NCBI GenBank assembly: GCA_022750355.1
Contig: JAKIVW010000018.1
Coordinates: forward strand, 1,682 to 19,648
DNA from: Thermoplasmata archaeon
Lineage (GTDB): Archaea > Thermoplasmatota > Thermoplasmata > Lutacidiplasmatales > UBA184
Length of the DNA: 17,967 nucleotides
Direction: 5' to 3'
A program made the position numbers and the translations under genes. Positions within the stretch are counted from its first letter, which is position 1. Every line of letters starts with the position of its first letter. Under the pieces are notes generated by a model, which searched no databases, was not told where the DNA came from, and saw only the letters and a list, made by a program, of their open reading frames with translations. Below are positions 7,627 to 15,074 of this stretch, piece after piece.

Positions 7627-7656
7627 GTTATGTCGCTTTTCAAAATCGTCATACCG
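7626..7656. promoter_or_regulatory. candidate NikR operator (31-base dyad)
   Basis: The dyad is centred on C7641, and 12 of 15 base pairs are symmetric. The core is TTTTCAAAA (7637-7645), flanked by TATGTCG (7629-7635) and CGTCATA (7647-7653). On the minus strand the outer half-site reads GTATGA, identical to the half-site of the E. coli nik operator (GTATGA-N16-TCATAC). The second half is degenerate (ACATAA) and the spacing is 15 instead of 16. It lies directly upstream of the permease TATA box and ahead of an operon that contains nikR. Confidence 0.6.
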
Positions 7657-7678
7657 CAAAATCGGTCGGGGGCGTCGG

Positions 7679-8329
7679 TCATTGCAACGTCTTCGTCAGG
7701 ACCGAGATCGCCGCGTTCAGGTCGTCCTCCTCGAGGAGGAAGATCGTATCGGTGTAGCAACTGAGCGCTTCCACGATGTTGATCGCCTGGGCGGACAGCA
7801 CCCCCGTGAGGAGGGTCAGGAGTCCCGGCGTCTCCTCGATGCTCTCGGGACTGGCGACGGCGACCTCGACCAGGTTCTTGCGGACCCGGATCACCTGGTT
7901 GTCGCGCAGCGCGTGCGTGACCCGCGGGACGGAGTCCTGGTCGACGATGATCACCGTCCCCCGAGAGACCTGGATCAGCCGGCAGAGGGAATTCTCGTCC
8001 AACAACTCCTCCACGACATCCCCCAGTCGTTGGAGGATGTCCGCCCCCTGGCTGACGGTGATGGTGGCGACCTTGGTGCGGGTCTCGATGCGGCTCTTGC
8101 GAAGCACCCGCTGGACCCCGGCGGCGCGGGAGGCTTCCCCCCGGCCCCGCGGATATCGGCGGCACGCCGCGATCACCGCCTCCGTCTGGCGGAGCTCCAA
8201 CTCCGCGGAGATCCTCCGGGCGACCGCGGAGTAGTTCGCGATCCCGAGGCGGAGCGCGTCCGCGAGCACCGGCTGACCGTCGAGGTACTCTCGGACGCGT
8301 CGCGCGACCGAAGGGGTGGAATCGGGCAT
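7679..8329 (-). CDS. ACT-domain protein divergent from the arginine operon
   Basis: A 216-residue protein, probably a regulator. Residues 1-60 are helical (RVREYLDGQPVLADALRLGI, NYSAVARRISAEL, EAVIAACRRYPRG) and could hold a helix-turn-helix. Residues about 153-214 match an ACT fold: strand VEVAVAS, then PGLLTLLTGVLSAQAINIVEALSCYTDTIFLL. A second ACT-like unit may occupy 85-150, as in the paired ACT domains of aspartokinases. I recall similar archaeal proteins annotated only as ACT domain-containing protein. I chose the ATG at 8329 over the TTG at 8359, because the TTG extension overlaps a palindrome. Divergence from argG suggests control of arginine genes by an amino acid. It may instead have an enzyme-regulatory role. 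Confidence 0.75.
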   Translation of the reverse strand: MPDSTPSVARRVREYLDGQPVLADALRLGIANYSAVARRISAELELRQTEAVIAACRRYPRGRGEASRAAGVQRVLRKSRIETRTKVATITVSQGADILQRLGDVVEELLDENSLCRLIQVSRGTVIIVDQDSVPRVTHALRDNQVIRVRKNLVEVAVASPESIEETPGLLTLLTGVLSAQAINIVEALSCYTDTIFLLEEDDLNAAISVLTKTLQ

Positions 8330-8341
8330 GAGTGTCTGTTT

Positions 8342-8359
8342 TTGGACAGTACTGCCCAA
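8342..8359. promoter_or_regulatory. 18-base palindrome, candidate operator between ACT gene and argG
   Basis: TTGGACAGTACTGCCCAA is symmetric about 8350/8351 with 8 of 9 pairs matching; only A8346/C8355 fails. It lies 13-30 bases before the ACT gene start and about 25-42 bases upstream of the argG TATA box. That position suits repression of the ACT gene or activation of argG. No other gene of this window shows the same motif. Confidence 0.6.
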
Positions 8360-8383
8360 TCATGTCGCTACGCGGTCACATCG

Positions 8384-8390
8384 TATAAAT
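8384..8390 (+). promoter_or_regulatory. TATA box of the arginine operon
   Basis: TATAAAT is the best TATA match in the window. A start site about 26 bases downstream (near 8413) gives a leader of roughly 17 bases before the argG ATG at 8430. The GTG at 8403 would be too close to the box. The element also reads ATTTATA on the minus strand, 27 bases before 8359, so it might drive the divergent ACT gene as well. Confidence 0.75.
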
Positions 8391-8429
8391 CCATTCGCGT
8401 CCGTGGAGAAGTTCCGTAAGGCACTCTCG

Positions 8430-9665
8430 ATGGTCCCCCCGAAGGTTGTACTGGCGTACTCGGGGGGTCTCGATACTTCGATCGCCATCCCCTGGTTGAA
8501 GGAAAAGAAGGGATTCGACGTCGTCTCGGTGACGGTCGACGTGGGTCAGCCGGTGGACCTCGCGCGGGTCCGGGCGAAGGCCGAAGCGTCGGGGGCGGTG
8601 GCCGCGTACGTCGCGGACGCCCGACGTGAGTTCGCGGAGGAGTTCATCGCCCCAGCGTTGCGCGCGAACGCGCTCTACGAAGGGGTCTACCCGCTGAGTA
8701 CCGCCCTCGCCCGCCCGCTCATCGGTCGACACTTGGTCGCCGTGGCGCGCCGAGAAGGCGCGACGCACGTCGCCCACGGGTGCACCGGGAAGGGCAACGA
8801 CCAGGTTCGGTTCGAGCTCGCAACGACCAGCCTCGCGCCCGAGCTCGGGGTGATCGCCCCGACGCGGGAATGGAAGATGACGCGCGAGGAGGAGATCGTC
8901 TACGCCCAGCAGCACGGCATCCCGGTCGAGGCGACCCGCGCTTCCCCCTACAGCACGGACGAGAATCTCTGGGGTCGGTCGGTCGAATGCGGCATTCTCG
9001 AGGACCCCGCGGTCGAGCCCCCGGAAGAAGCGTACGGCTGGACCACGTCCCCCCAGGCCGCGCCGGACGTCCCCGTCTACCTCCGTTTGAACTTCGAGGA
9101 AGGATTGCCGATCGCTCTCGATGGCGCGCCGCTCCCGCTCCACGAGCTCATCCACCATCTCAATCGCCTGGCGGGAGCCCACGGGGTCGGACGGATCGAC
9201 CACCTCGAGTCTCGAGTCGTCGGGATCAAGTCCCGAGAGGTCTACGAATGCCCCGCTGCGACGGTGCTCCTCCGGGCCCATCAGGCCCTCGAAGCGCTCG
9301 TCCTGCCCCGGGATCTGCTCGACTTCAAGCGGACCGTCGAGCAACGGTACGCCCAGCTGGTCTACGACGGGCTCTGGTTCGCTCCGCTCCGAACCGCCCT
9401 GGACGCCTTCGTGAACGCTACGCAAGAGCGGGTGTCGGGCGAGGTGACGGTCAAGTTGTTCAAGGGCTCGGCGACCGTCACCGGACGTCGCTCCCCCTCC
9501 GCACTCTACCAGCACGCCCTGGCGACGTACTCCAGCGGGGATCAGTTCCGGCAAGAAATGTCGGAGGGGTTCATCTACATCTGGGGACTTCCCGCCCGAA
9601 CCTGGACCGCGATCGGCGCCCGGGCCGAATCGACGTCGCCTCGAACCGTCCCGGACCGCGGGTAA
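8430..9665 (+). CDS. argG: argininosuccinate synthase
   Basis: A 411-residue cytoplasmic enzyme that joins citrulline and aspartate with ATP to give argininosuccinate, the penultimate step of arginine synthesis. The N-terminal PP-loop AYSGGLDTS (9-17) binds ATP. Further family blocks include HGCTGKGNDQVRFE and SPYSTDENLWGRSVECG. Length matches the family norm of about 400. The frame is open back to 8316, but the protein should start at the ATG at 8430 (MVPPKVVLAYSGG), because upstream residues show no similarity to the family and lie across the promoter. It is the first gene of the arginine operon, with argH following after a 12-base gap. Confidence 0.96.
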   Translation: MVPPKVVLAYSGGLDTSIAIPWLKEKKGFDVVSVTVDVGQPVDLARVRAKAEASGAVAAYVADARREFAEEFIAPALRANALYEGVYPLSTALARPLIGRHLVAVARREGATHVAHGCTGKGNDQVRFELATTSLAPELGVIAPTREWKMTREEEIVYAQQHGIPVEATRASPYSTDENLWGRSVECGILEDPAVEPPEEAYGWTTSPQAAPDVPVYLRLNFEEGLPIALDGAPLPLHELIHHLNRLAGAHGVGRIDHLESRVVGIKSREVYECPAATVLLRAHQALEALVLPRDLLDFKRTVEQRYAQLVYDGLWFAPLRTALDAFVNATQERVSGEVTVKLFKGSATVTGRRSPSALYQHALATYSSGDQFRQEMSEGFIYIWGLPARTWTAIGARAESTSPRTVPDRG

Positions 9666-9677
9666 GACCGCGGGAGG

Positions 9678-11099
9678 GTGACCTTGTCCAACGTTCCTTT
9701 GGTTCCCGCCTACGTTCGCGCCCCGCTCGCCGGATACCTCGGGTCCCTCGGGGTCGACCGGACGCTCGCACCGTACGACCTCGCCGGGAGCATCGCGCAC
9801 GCCGAGATGCTGGGCCAGGTGGGGATCCTGTCGCCGCAAGAGGCTTCGACCCTCGTCCTCGGACTCCGCCAGCTCGCCCGCGAGATCCGAGAAGGATCCT
9901 TCCCCTGGCGCGCCGAGCTCGAGGACGTCCACACGAACGTCGAGGTCCGCCTGACCGAGGTCGTGGGACCGGTGGGAGGAAAGCTCCACACCGCGCGCAG
10001 CCGGAACGACCAGGTCGCTCTGGACGAGCGCCTGTTCTTGCGCGACGCGATCCATCGGGTGGGCACCTCCCTGCTCGAGCTGGAATCGACCCTGATCCGA
10101 CGTGCCGAAGCCGAGCTCGACACCCCGATGCCCGGGTATACCCATCTCCAACGCGCCCAGCCGATCACGGTGGGGCACTGGCTCCTGGCCCATTTCTGGA
10201 GGTTCGACCGCGACCTGGATCGGTTGCTCGCCACCGTCCAACGGGCCAACGTCTCCCCCTTGGGAGCGGGAGCGGTCGCCGGCTCCACCCTCCCGATCGA
10301 CCCCGAACGGGTGGCGGCCCGACTCGGGTTCGACCAGCCGTTTCAAAACTCCGTGGACGCGGTCAGCGACCGAGACCCGTTCGCCGAATTCCTGTTCGAC
10401 CTCGCCCTGCTCTCCGTCCATGCGAGCGGCCTTGGTGAGGAGGTGGTCCTCTTCGTGACCAAGGAGTTCGGGTTCCTGGACCGCGCCTCCGCGCTCGGCT
10501 CGGGTTCGAGCCTGATGCCCCAGAAGCGCAATCCGGACGCGGCGGAGCTCGTGCGGGGCCAGGCCGGACGCGTTGTCGGGGACCTGGTTTCGCTACTCGT
10601 GACCCTCAAGGGGCTCCCGCTCGCATACGACCGCGACCTTCAGGAGGACAAACCTCCGGTCTGGGACGCCCTTGCTACGGTCACCTCGGGGCTTTCGGCC
10701 CTGCGATCGCTGGTCGAGGGCCTGGTCTTCGACCGATCCCGCCTCGCGGAGGCGGCCGGCGATCCGGAGCTCCTGGCCACGGACGTCGCGGAGCACCTCG
10801 TCGCGCGGGGAGTTCCCTTCCGCGAGGCCCACGAAGCCGTATCGGCCCACTTCCTGGCCACCGGGGGTCGACTGGACCCGGCAGGGATCGGGGAGATCCC
10901 GGGCGTCGACCCGAGCCTCGCCACTTCCCTGGACGTGCGATCCGCCCTCCTCCGCCGGTCCACCCCGGGCGGTCCGGGGCCGTCCGCCGTCGCGAAGCAG
11001 TTGGAATCGGCGCGCTCCCGCAGCGCCGCCCGACGGGATTCACTTTCCTCGCTCGGCCGAAAGGTCGGGCTCGTCGAGGAACTACTGAACGAGGGATGA
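9678..11099 (+). CDS. argH: argininosuccinate lyase
   Basis: A 473-residue member of the fumarase/aspartase superfamily that splits argininosuccinate into arginine and fumarate. Conserved regions are HTARSRNDQ (104-112), TPMPGYTHLQRAQP (149-162, with His156 the likely catalytic base) and the signature GSSLMPQKRNP (276-286, containing the catalytic serine). The usual LWGGRF block near the N-terminus is absent, as in some archaeal forms. Start choice is uncertain: the GTG at 9678 directly abuts GGGAGG, leaving almost no spacing, whereas the TTG at 9684 sits 6 bases after it and would be the better initiator. The difference is only two residues. Confidence 0.95.
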   Translation: MTLSNVPLVPAYVRAPLAGYLGSLGVDRTLAPYDLAGSIAHAEMLGQVGILSPQEASTLVLGLRQLAREIREGSFPWRAELEDVHTNVEVRLTEVVGPVGGKLHTARSRNDQVALDERLFLRDAIHRVGTSLLELESTLIRRAEAELDTPMPGYTHLQRAQPITVGHWLLAHFWRFDRDLDRLLATVQRANVSPLGAGAVAGSTLPIDPERVAARLGFDQPFQNSVDAVSDRDPFAEFLFDLALLSVHASGLGEEVVLFVTKEFGFLDRASALGSGSSLMPQKRNPDAAELVRGQAGRVVGDLVSLLVTLKGLPLAYDRDLQEDKPPVWDALATVTSGLSALRSLVEGLVFDRSRLAEAAGDPELLATDVAEHLVARGVPFREAHEAVSAHFLATGGRLDPAGIGEIPGVDPSLATSLDVRSALLRRSTPGGPGPSAVAKQLESARSRSAARRDSLSSLGRKVGLVEELLNEG

Positions 11100-11101
11100 A
11101 C

Positions 11102-11263
11102 ATGACACAATGCCCGGAATGCGAAGCCGCCGTCGAGAACCACGACAAGATCCAGGGAGAGGTATTCCCGTGCACGGACTGCGGGACGGAACTCGAAGTT
11201 CTGAAGACCGAACCGTTCGCGGTTCAGCCTGCCCCCAAGGAAGCCGAGGACTGGGGTGAGTGA
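11102..11263 (+). CDS. lysW: LysW-type amino-group carrier protein
   Basis: A 53-residue acidic zinc-ribbon protein, about the usual LysW length. It carries CPEC (4-7) and CTDC (24-27) as zinc ligands and ends in EDWGE, the hallmark LysW C-terminus. The terminal glutamate gamma-carboxyl is where the substrate amino group is attached; pathway intermediates remain bound to LysW until ornithine (or lysine) is released. I chose the ATG at 11102 because GAGGG at 11091-11095 lies 6 bases before it. The ATG at 11096 overlaps the argH stop but is too close to that site; it would add two residues. The argX start overlaps this gene by 8 bases. It is too short for many gene finders. Confidence 0.95.
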   Translation: MTQCPECEAAVENHDKIQGEVFPCTDCGTELEVLKTEPFAVQPAPKEAEDWGE

Positions 11264-12107
11264 CCGGTTCTCGCTCGGGGTGTTCTACACCATCGTCCGA
11301 CCGGAAGAGAAGGCGATCCTCGCCGCCGCGGAGGCGCGGGGGATCGCGGTCCAACGGATCGATGATGGGGAAGCGACCTTTGGCCTCGATCGTCCGAGCG
11401 GCCTACCGGACGTGGTCATCAACCGGTCGGTGAGCCACACGCGCTCCCTCTACGCGACCCGGTGCTTCGCCCATTACGGAGTGCCGACCGTCAATTCGCC
11501 CGAGGTGACCGAACTCGCCGGCGACAAGGTCCGGACCTCGCTTCGACTCGCGGAGCGGGGCATCCCGACGCCCCGGACGGTGATCGCCCTCTCGCCCGAG
11601 GCGGCGCTCAAGGCGATCGATCAGATCGGCTACCCGGCCGTCCTGAAACCGGCCGTGGGTTCCTGGGGCCGTCTCATGGCGAAGGTCGACAATCTCGAGG
11701 ACGCGGAACAAATCCTCGAGCACAAGGCCGCGCTGAGCTCTCCGTTGCATTCGGTGATCTACGTCCAGGAGTATGTCCCGAAACCGGGGCGGGACCTCCG
11801 CGTGTTCGTCGTGGGCGAGGAGGTCGTGGCCGCGATGTACCGTCGATCGACCGACTGGCGGACGAACGCCGCGCGGGGGGCGACGACCGAGGCCGCCGAG
11901 GTCTCCGCCGAGCTTCGGGAGCTCTCCCTGAGAGCGGCCGAGGCGGTCGGGGGCGGGGTGCTCGCGGTCGACCTGATGGAGGCGCCGAGCGGCCTGGTGG
12001 TCCATGAGGTCAACCCCACTCCCGAATTCAAGGCGCTCACGGCAGTGACCGGCGCGGACGTCGCGGGGAAGATCGTCGAGTACGCCGTCGGCGTGGGCCG
12101 CCGATGA
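11256..12107 (+). CDS. argX: LysW-glutamate ligase ArgX (LysX/RimK ATP-grasp family)
   Basis: A 283-residue ATP-grasp ligase that attaches glutamate (or alpha-aminoadipate) to the C-terminal glutamate of LysW using ATP. The N-terminal part (LGVFYTIVRPEEKAI) matches LysX/ArgX proteins, and the ATP-grasp core includes GYPAVLKPAVGSWGR and the metal-binding end block VDLMEAPSGLVVHEVNPTPEF. The first committed step of the carrier-bound pathway is expected here. LysX proteins that I recall have EFKN after the conserved Asn-containing strand, whereas this one reads EFKAL. Co-location with argG and argH argues for glutamate as the main substrate; dual use for lysine cannot be excluded. The GTG start at 11256 has GAGG six bases upstream and overlaps lysW. 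Confidence 0.92.
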   Translation: MSDRFSLGVFYTIVRPEEKAILAAAEARGIAVQRIDDGEATFGLDRPSGLPDVVINRSVSHTRSLYATRCFAHYGVPTVNSPEVTELAGDKVRTSLRLAERGIPTPRTVIALSPEAALKAIDQIGYPAVLKPAVGSWGRLMAKVDNLEDAEQILEHKAALSSPLHSVIYVQEYVPKPGRDLRVFVVGEEVVAAMYRRSTDWRTNAARGATTEAAEVSAELRELSLRAAEAVGGGVLAVDLMEAPSGLVVHEVNPTPEFKALTAVTGADVAGKIVEYAVGVGRR

Positions 12108-13129
12108 AGGTCGCGATCGTCGGGGGGTCGGGGTACGTCGGCGGGGAGCTGCTTCGCCTGCTGCTCCGACACCCCGAGGTCGAGGTCACGCAGGTCACCT
12201 CGGATTCGATGGCGGGAAAGCCGATCGGGCGAGCCCATCCGAACCTCCGGAAGGTGAGTCCGCTCCTTTTCACCCCGCATGCGAGCCTCGGGCCGGCCGA
12301 CGCGACCTTCGTAGCCACCCCCCATGGGGAGTCGATGGCCCGGATGCCGGAGCTCCTCGCTTCGGGCGGGGCGGTCTTCGACCTTTCGGCGGACTTCCGG
12401 TTGCGCGACCCGGACCAATACCCCCGATACTATGGGCGAACCCATCCCCACCCGGACCTCCTCGCTTCGGCCGTCTACGGACTTCCCGAGGTGTATCGAG
12501 AGGAGATCCGAACCGGTTCGTTCGTCGCGGTGCCGGGCTGTATCGCGACCGCCTCCATCCTCGCGCTTCGTCCCCTCGTGAAGGCGGGTCTGGTCGACCC
12601 CCAGCACGTCATCGTGGACGCGAAGTCGGGCTCGTCCGCCAGCGGTCGGGACGCGGGACCGGCCGGACTTCACGCGGAACGCTCCGGCGTGATGCGAGCG
12701 TATGCCCCTGCCGGGCACCGACACACGGCGGAGATCGAGCAGGAGGCTGGCGTCCGCGTCGCGCTCACCTGCCACGGCGTCGAAGCCGTGCGGGGGGTGT
12801 TGGCGACGGTGCATGTCTACTCCCCCCGCCCGGTCGAGGAGAAGGAGCTCTGGCGGATCTATCGGGCCGCCTACGGCTCCGAACCCTTCGTTCGGATCGT
12901 GCACGAGTCGGACGGGATCTTTCGAGAGCCGGAACCGAAGATCTTGGCGGGAACCAACTTTTGCGATGTGGGGTTTGCCGTCGACCCCCACGCGCAACGG
13001 ATCGTGGCACTCGCCGCGATCGACAATCTGATGAAGGGGGCGGCCGGGGCCGCGGTCCAGTGCTTCAACCTGCGCGCCGGTTTCCCCGAGACCACCGGCC
13101 TCGAGTTCCTCGGACTCCACCCGATCTAG
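12104..13129 (+). CDS. argC: LysW-glutamyl-phosphate reductase (ArgC/LysY)
   Basis: A 341-residue NADPH-dependent reductase that turns the acyl phosphate made by ArgB into the semialdehyde. The N-terminal dinucleotide motif is GGSGYVGGEL (7-16). The catalytic cysteine is Cys146 in VPGCIATAS, and the family block GHRHTAEIEQE (204-214) provides the active-site histidine. The C-terminal block DNLMKGAAGAAVQ is also typical. The ATG overlaps the argX stop as ATGA. In carrier-dependent pathways this enzyme acts on LysW-bound substrate and is called LysY; sequence alone does not separate the arginine and lysine forms. Confidence 0.95.
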   Translation: MKVAIVGGSGYVGGELLRLLLRHPEVEVTQVTSDSMAGKPIGRAHPNLRKVSPLLFTPHASLGPADATFVATPHGESMARMPELLASGGAVFDLSADFRLRDPDQYPRYYGRTHPHPDLLASAVYGLPEVYREEIRTGSFVAVPGCIATASILALRPLVKAGLVDPQHVIVDAKSGSSASGRDAGPAGLHAERSGVMRAYAPAGHRHTAEIEQEAGVRVALTCHGVEAVRGVLATVHVYSPRPVEEKELWRIYRAAYGSEPFVRIVHESDGIFREPEPKILAGTNFCDVGFAVDPHAQRIVALAAIDNLMKGAAGAAVQCFNLRAGFPETTGLEFLGLHPI

Positions 13130-13137
13130 GGGGCGAT

Positions 13138-13932
13138 GTGACGCTCGTAGTGAAGGTCGGCGGGGCTGCGGGAAACGACCTTGTCTCCGTTCTGGACGAG
13201 TTGGCTTCGCGACCGGATTACGTGTTGGTCCACGGGGGCTCGGACGAGATCGACCGGATCGGTGCGAGCGTGGGTCGCCCGGCCGAGTACTACACCTCCC
13301 CGAGCGGAGTGGTGTCCCGCAAGAGCACCCCCGCGCACCTCGAGATCGTCGTCCTGGCACTGGCGGGCGCGGTACAAACGCGCCTCGTGACCGGCCTCGC
13401 CGCCCGGGGCCGGGTCGCGGTCGGCCTCTCGGGAGTGGACGGAGGCCTCCTCCGCGCTCACCGGAAGCAGGGAGCCCGAGCGCTCGTGGACGGCCGAGTG
13501 GTGCGGGTGCAGGACGATCGTTCGGGCACCATCGATTCCGTGGACCCGACGGTGCTCCGACTCCTGCTCGGTGCGGGCCTCGTGCCGGTCGTCGGCCCCC
13601 CCGCGGCGGACGCTGAGGGTCGGCTCCTCAACGTGGATGCCGACCGGGTCGCCGCCGCGGTCGCGGTGGCCCTCGGCGCCGAACACCTGGTCCTTTTGAC
13701 GAATGTCAACGGAGTCCGTCGGGTACCGGAGGATCCGGGGTCGGTCCTCGAACGCGTCGGCCGGGACGACATCGCTTCGGTCCTGCCGCTCGCCGCCGGC
13801 CGGATGAGGAAAAAGGTGCTCGCCGCGCAAGAAGCCCTGGCCGGGGGCGTGGGTTCGGTGACGATCTCGTCCTCGCGGGGAAGGGATCCGGTCGCCCGCG
13901 CTCTGGCGGGATCGGGGACGGTGTTCCAATGA
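13138..13932 (+). CDS. argB: LysW-glutamate kinase (ArgB/LysZ)
   Basis: A 264-residue amino-acid kinase that phosphorylates the gamma-carboxyl of LysW-bound glutamate. The nucleotide-binding N-terminus reads VVKVGGAAGND, followed by the substrate loop HGGSDEIDRIG. Later come VGLSGVDGGLLRAHRK and NVDADRVAAAVA blocks typical of acetylglutamate kinases and LysZ. I chose the GTG at 13138, 8 bases after the argC stop and preceded by GGGGG. The ATG two bases earlier is in a frame that stops immediately, and the open frame reaching back to 12961 runs inside argC. The gene ends in an ATGA overlap with argD. Confidence 0.94.
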   Translation: MTLVVKVGGAAGNDLVSVLDELASRPDYVLVHGGSDEIDRIGASVGRPAEYYTSPSGVVSRKSTPAHLEIVVLALAGAVQTRLVTGLAARGRVAVGLSGVDGGLLRAHRKQGARALVDGRVVRVQDDRSGTIDSVDPTVLRLLLGAGLVPVVGPPAADAEGRLLNVDADRVAAAVAVALGAEHLVLLTNVNGVRRVPEDPGSVLERVGRDDIASVLPLAAGRMRKKVLAAQEALAGGVGSVTISSSRGRDPVARALAGSGTVFQ

Positions 13933-15074
13933 TCGACGAAACGTCGTTCTTCCGACCGAGCCGGCTCGGCCCGACCATCGTCCGGGGGGAAGGCGCCTCC
14001 CTCTGGGACCGAACGGGGCGGCGGTACGTCGACCTCGGAGCTTCCCACGGCGTTGGAAATCTCGGCGCCTCGCACCCGAAGGTCGTTCGAGCGGTCCAAC
14101 AGCAGGCCGCCGAACTTCTCTATCTCGGGGCGGGCTACGACGTCCCCGTACGATCCCAATTCCTGGAGCGACTCGTGGGGCTCCTACCGCCGTCCCTCGA
14201 CCGGGTGTTCCTCTCCAATTCCGGGACGGAAGCGGTCGAAGCGGCCCTCAAATTCGCTCGGTCCGCGACCGGGCGCACCCGGGTGGTCGCGGCGATGCGC
14301 GGGTTCCACGGACGGACGTTCGGAGCCCTCAGCGCGACCTGGCGCAAGGAGTTTCGAGAGCCATTCGAGCCCCTGGTCCCCGGATTCGTCCACGTCCCAT
14401 ACAACGACGTGGGGGCGATCACCGAGGCGATCGACGAGAGCACCGCTCTCGTCCTGCTCGAACTCGTGCAGGGAGAGGGTGGGGTCCACGTCGCCACCCC
14501 CGAATTCCTCTCCGCCGCCCGGGCTCGCGCGTCGGCGGTCGGGGCGCTCCTGGCGTTCGACGAGGTCCAGACCGGGGTGGGCCGGACCGGCCGAATGTTT
14601 GCCTTCGAGCGATGGGGGGTCGTGCCCGATATCCTGGTCCTCGCGAAGTCCCTCGCGGGCGGGGTCCCGATCGGCGCTACGGTAACCACCGAGGAGGTTC
14701 GGGGCCGGTTCCGAGGGAGCCACCACTCTACGTTCGGGGGAACCCCGCTGGCGTGCGCGGCGGGGATCGCGGCCCTGGACGTAGTGGTGCGCGAACGACT
14801 GTGGGAGAGGGCCGAACGTCTGGGGGAGTACGCCCGTGAACGACTGAGCCACCTCCCTACCGACAAGATTCGGGAAGTTCGGGGCCTTGGCCTCCTCATC
14901 GGGCTGGAACTTCGGGAGCGCGTGACGCCAACGCTCGCGGCCCTGACAGAACGGGGGTTCCTCGCACTGCCCGCGGGCGCGACCGTGCTCCGACTCCTTC
15001 CGCCCCTGGTGATCCCCGAGGACGACCTGAAAGCGGGTCTCGAGGCGATCGAAGAGGTGGTCGGCCGTGGATGA
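13929..15074 (+). CDS. argD: LysW-semialdehyde aminotransferase (ArgD/LysJ)
   Basis: A 381-residue class III pyridoxal-phosphate aminotransferase that converts the LysW-bound semialdehyde to LysW-bound ornithine, normally with glutamate as amino donor. The PLP lysine is Lys240 in LAKSLAGGVPIGA; Asp211 in FDEVQTGVGRTG contacts the cofactor ring nitrogen. The blocks SNSGTEAVEAALKFAR and GFHGRTFGALS fit acetylornithine aminotransferases. It is a cytoplasmic, full-length protein. Its stop overlaps argE by 8 bases. Confidence 0.95.
   Translation: MIDETSFFRPSRLGPTIVRGEGASLWDRTGRRYVDLGASHGVGNLGASHPKVVRAVQQQAAELLYLGAGYDVPVRSQFLERLVGLLPPSLDRVFLSNSGTEAVEAALKFARSATGRTRVVAAMRGFHGRTFGALSATWRKEFREPFEPLVPGFVHVPYNDVGAITEAIDESTALVLLELVQGEGGVHVATPEFLSAARARASAVGALLAFDEVQTGVGRTGRMFAFERWGVVPDILVLAKSLAGGVPIGATVTTEEVRGRFRGSHHSTFGGTPLACAAGIAALDVVVRERLWERAERLGEYARERLSHLPTDKIREVRGLGLLIGLELRERVTPTLAALTERGFLALPAGATVLRLLPPLVIPEDDLKAGLEAIEEVVGRG

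Noticed and set aside
8403..8432. GTG at 8403 as an alternative argG start
   Set aside because: It lies only about 16 bases after the TATA box, upstream of the expected transcription start, and the added residues do not resemble argininosuccinate synthase N-termini.
8376..10421. 681-codon minus-strand open frame opposite argG and argH
   Set aside because: The opposite strand encodes two enzymes with clear active-site motifs; the antisense translation is Arg/Asp/Gly-rich and unlike any protein family I know.
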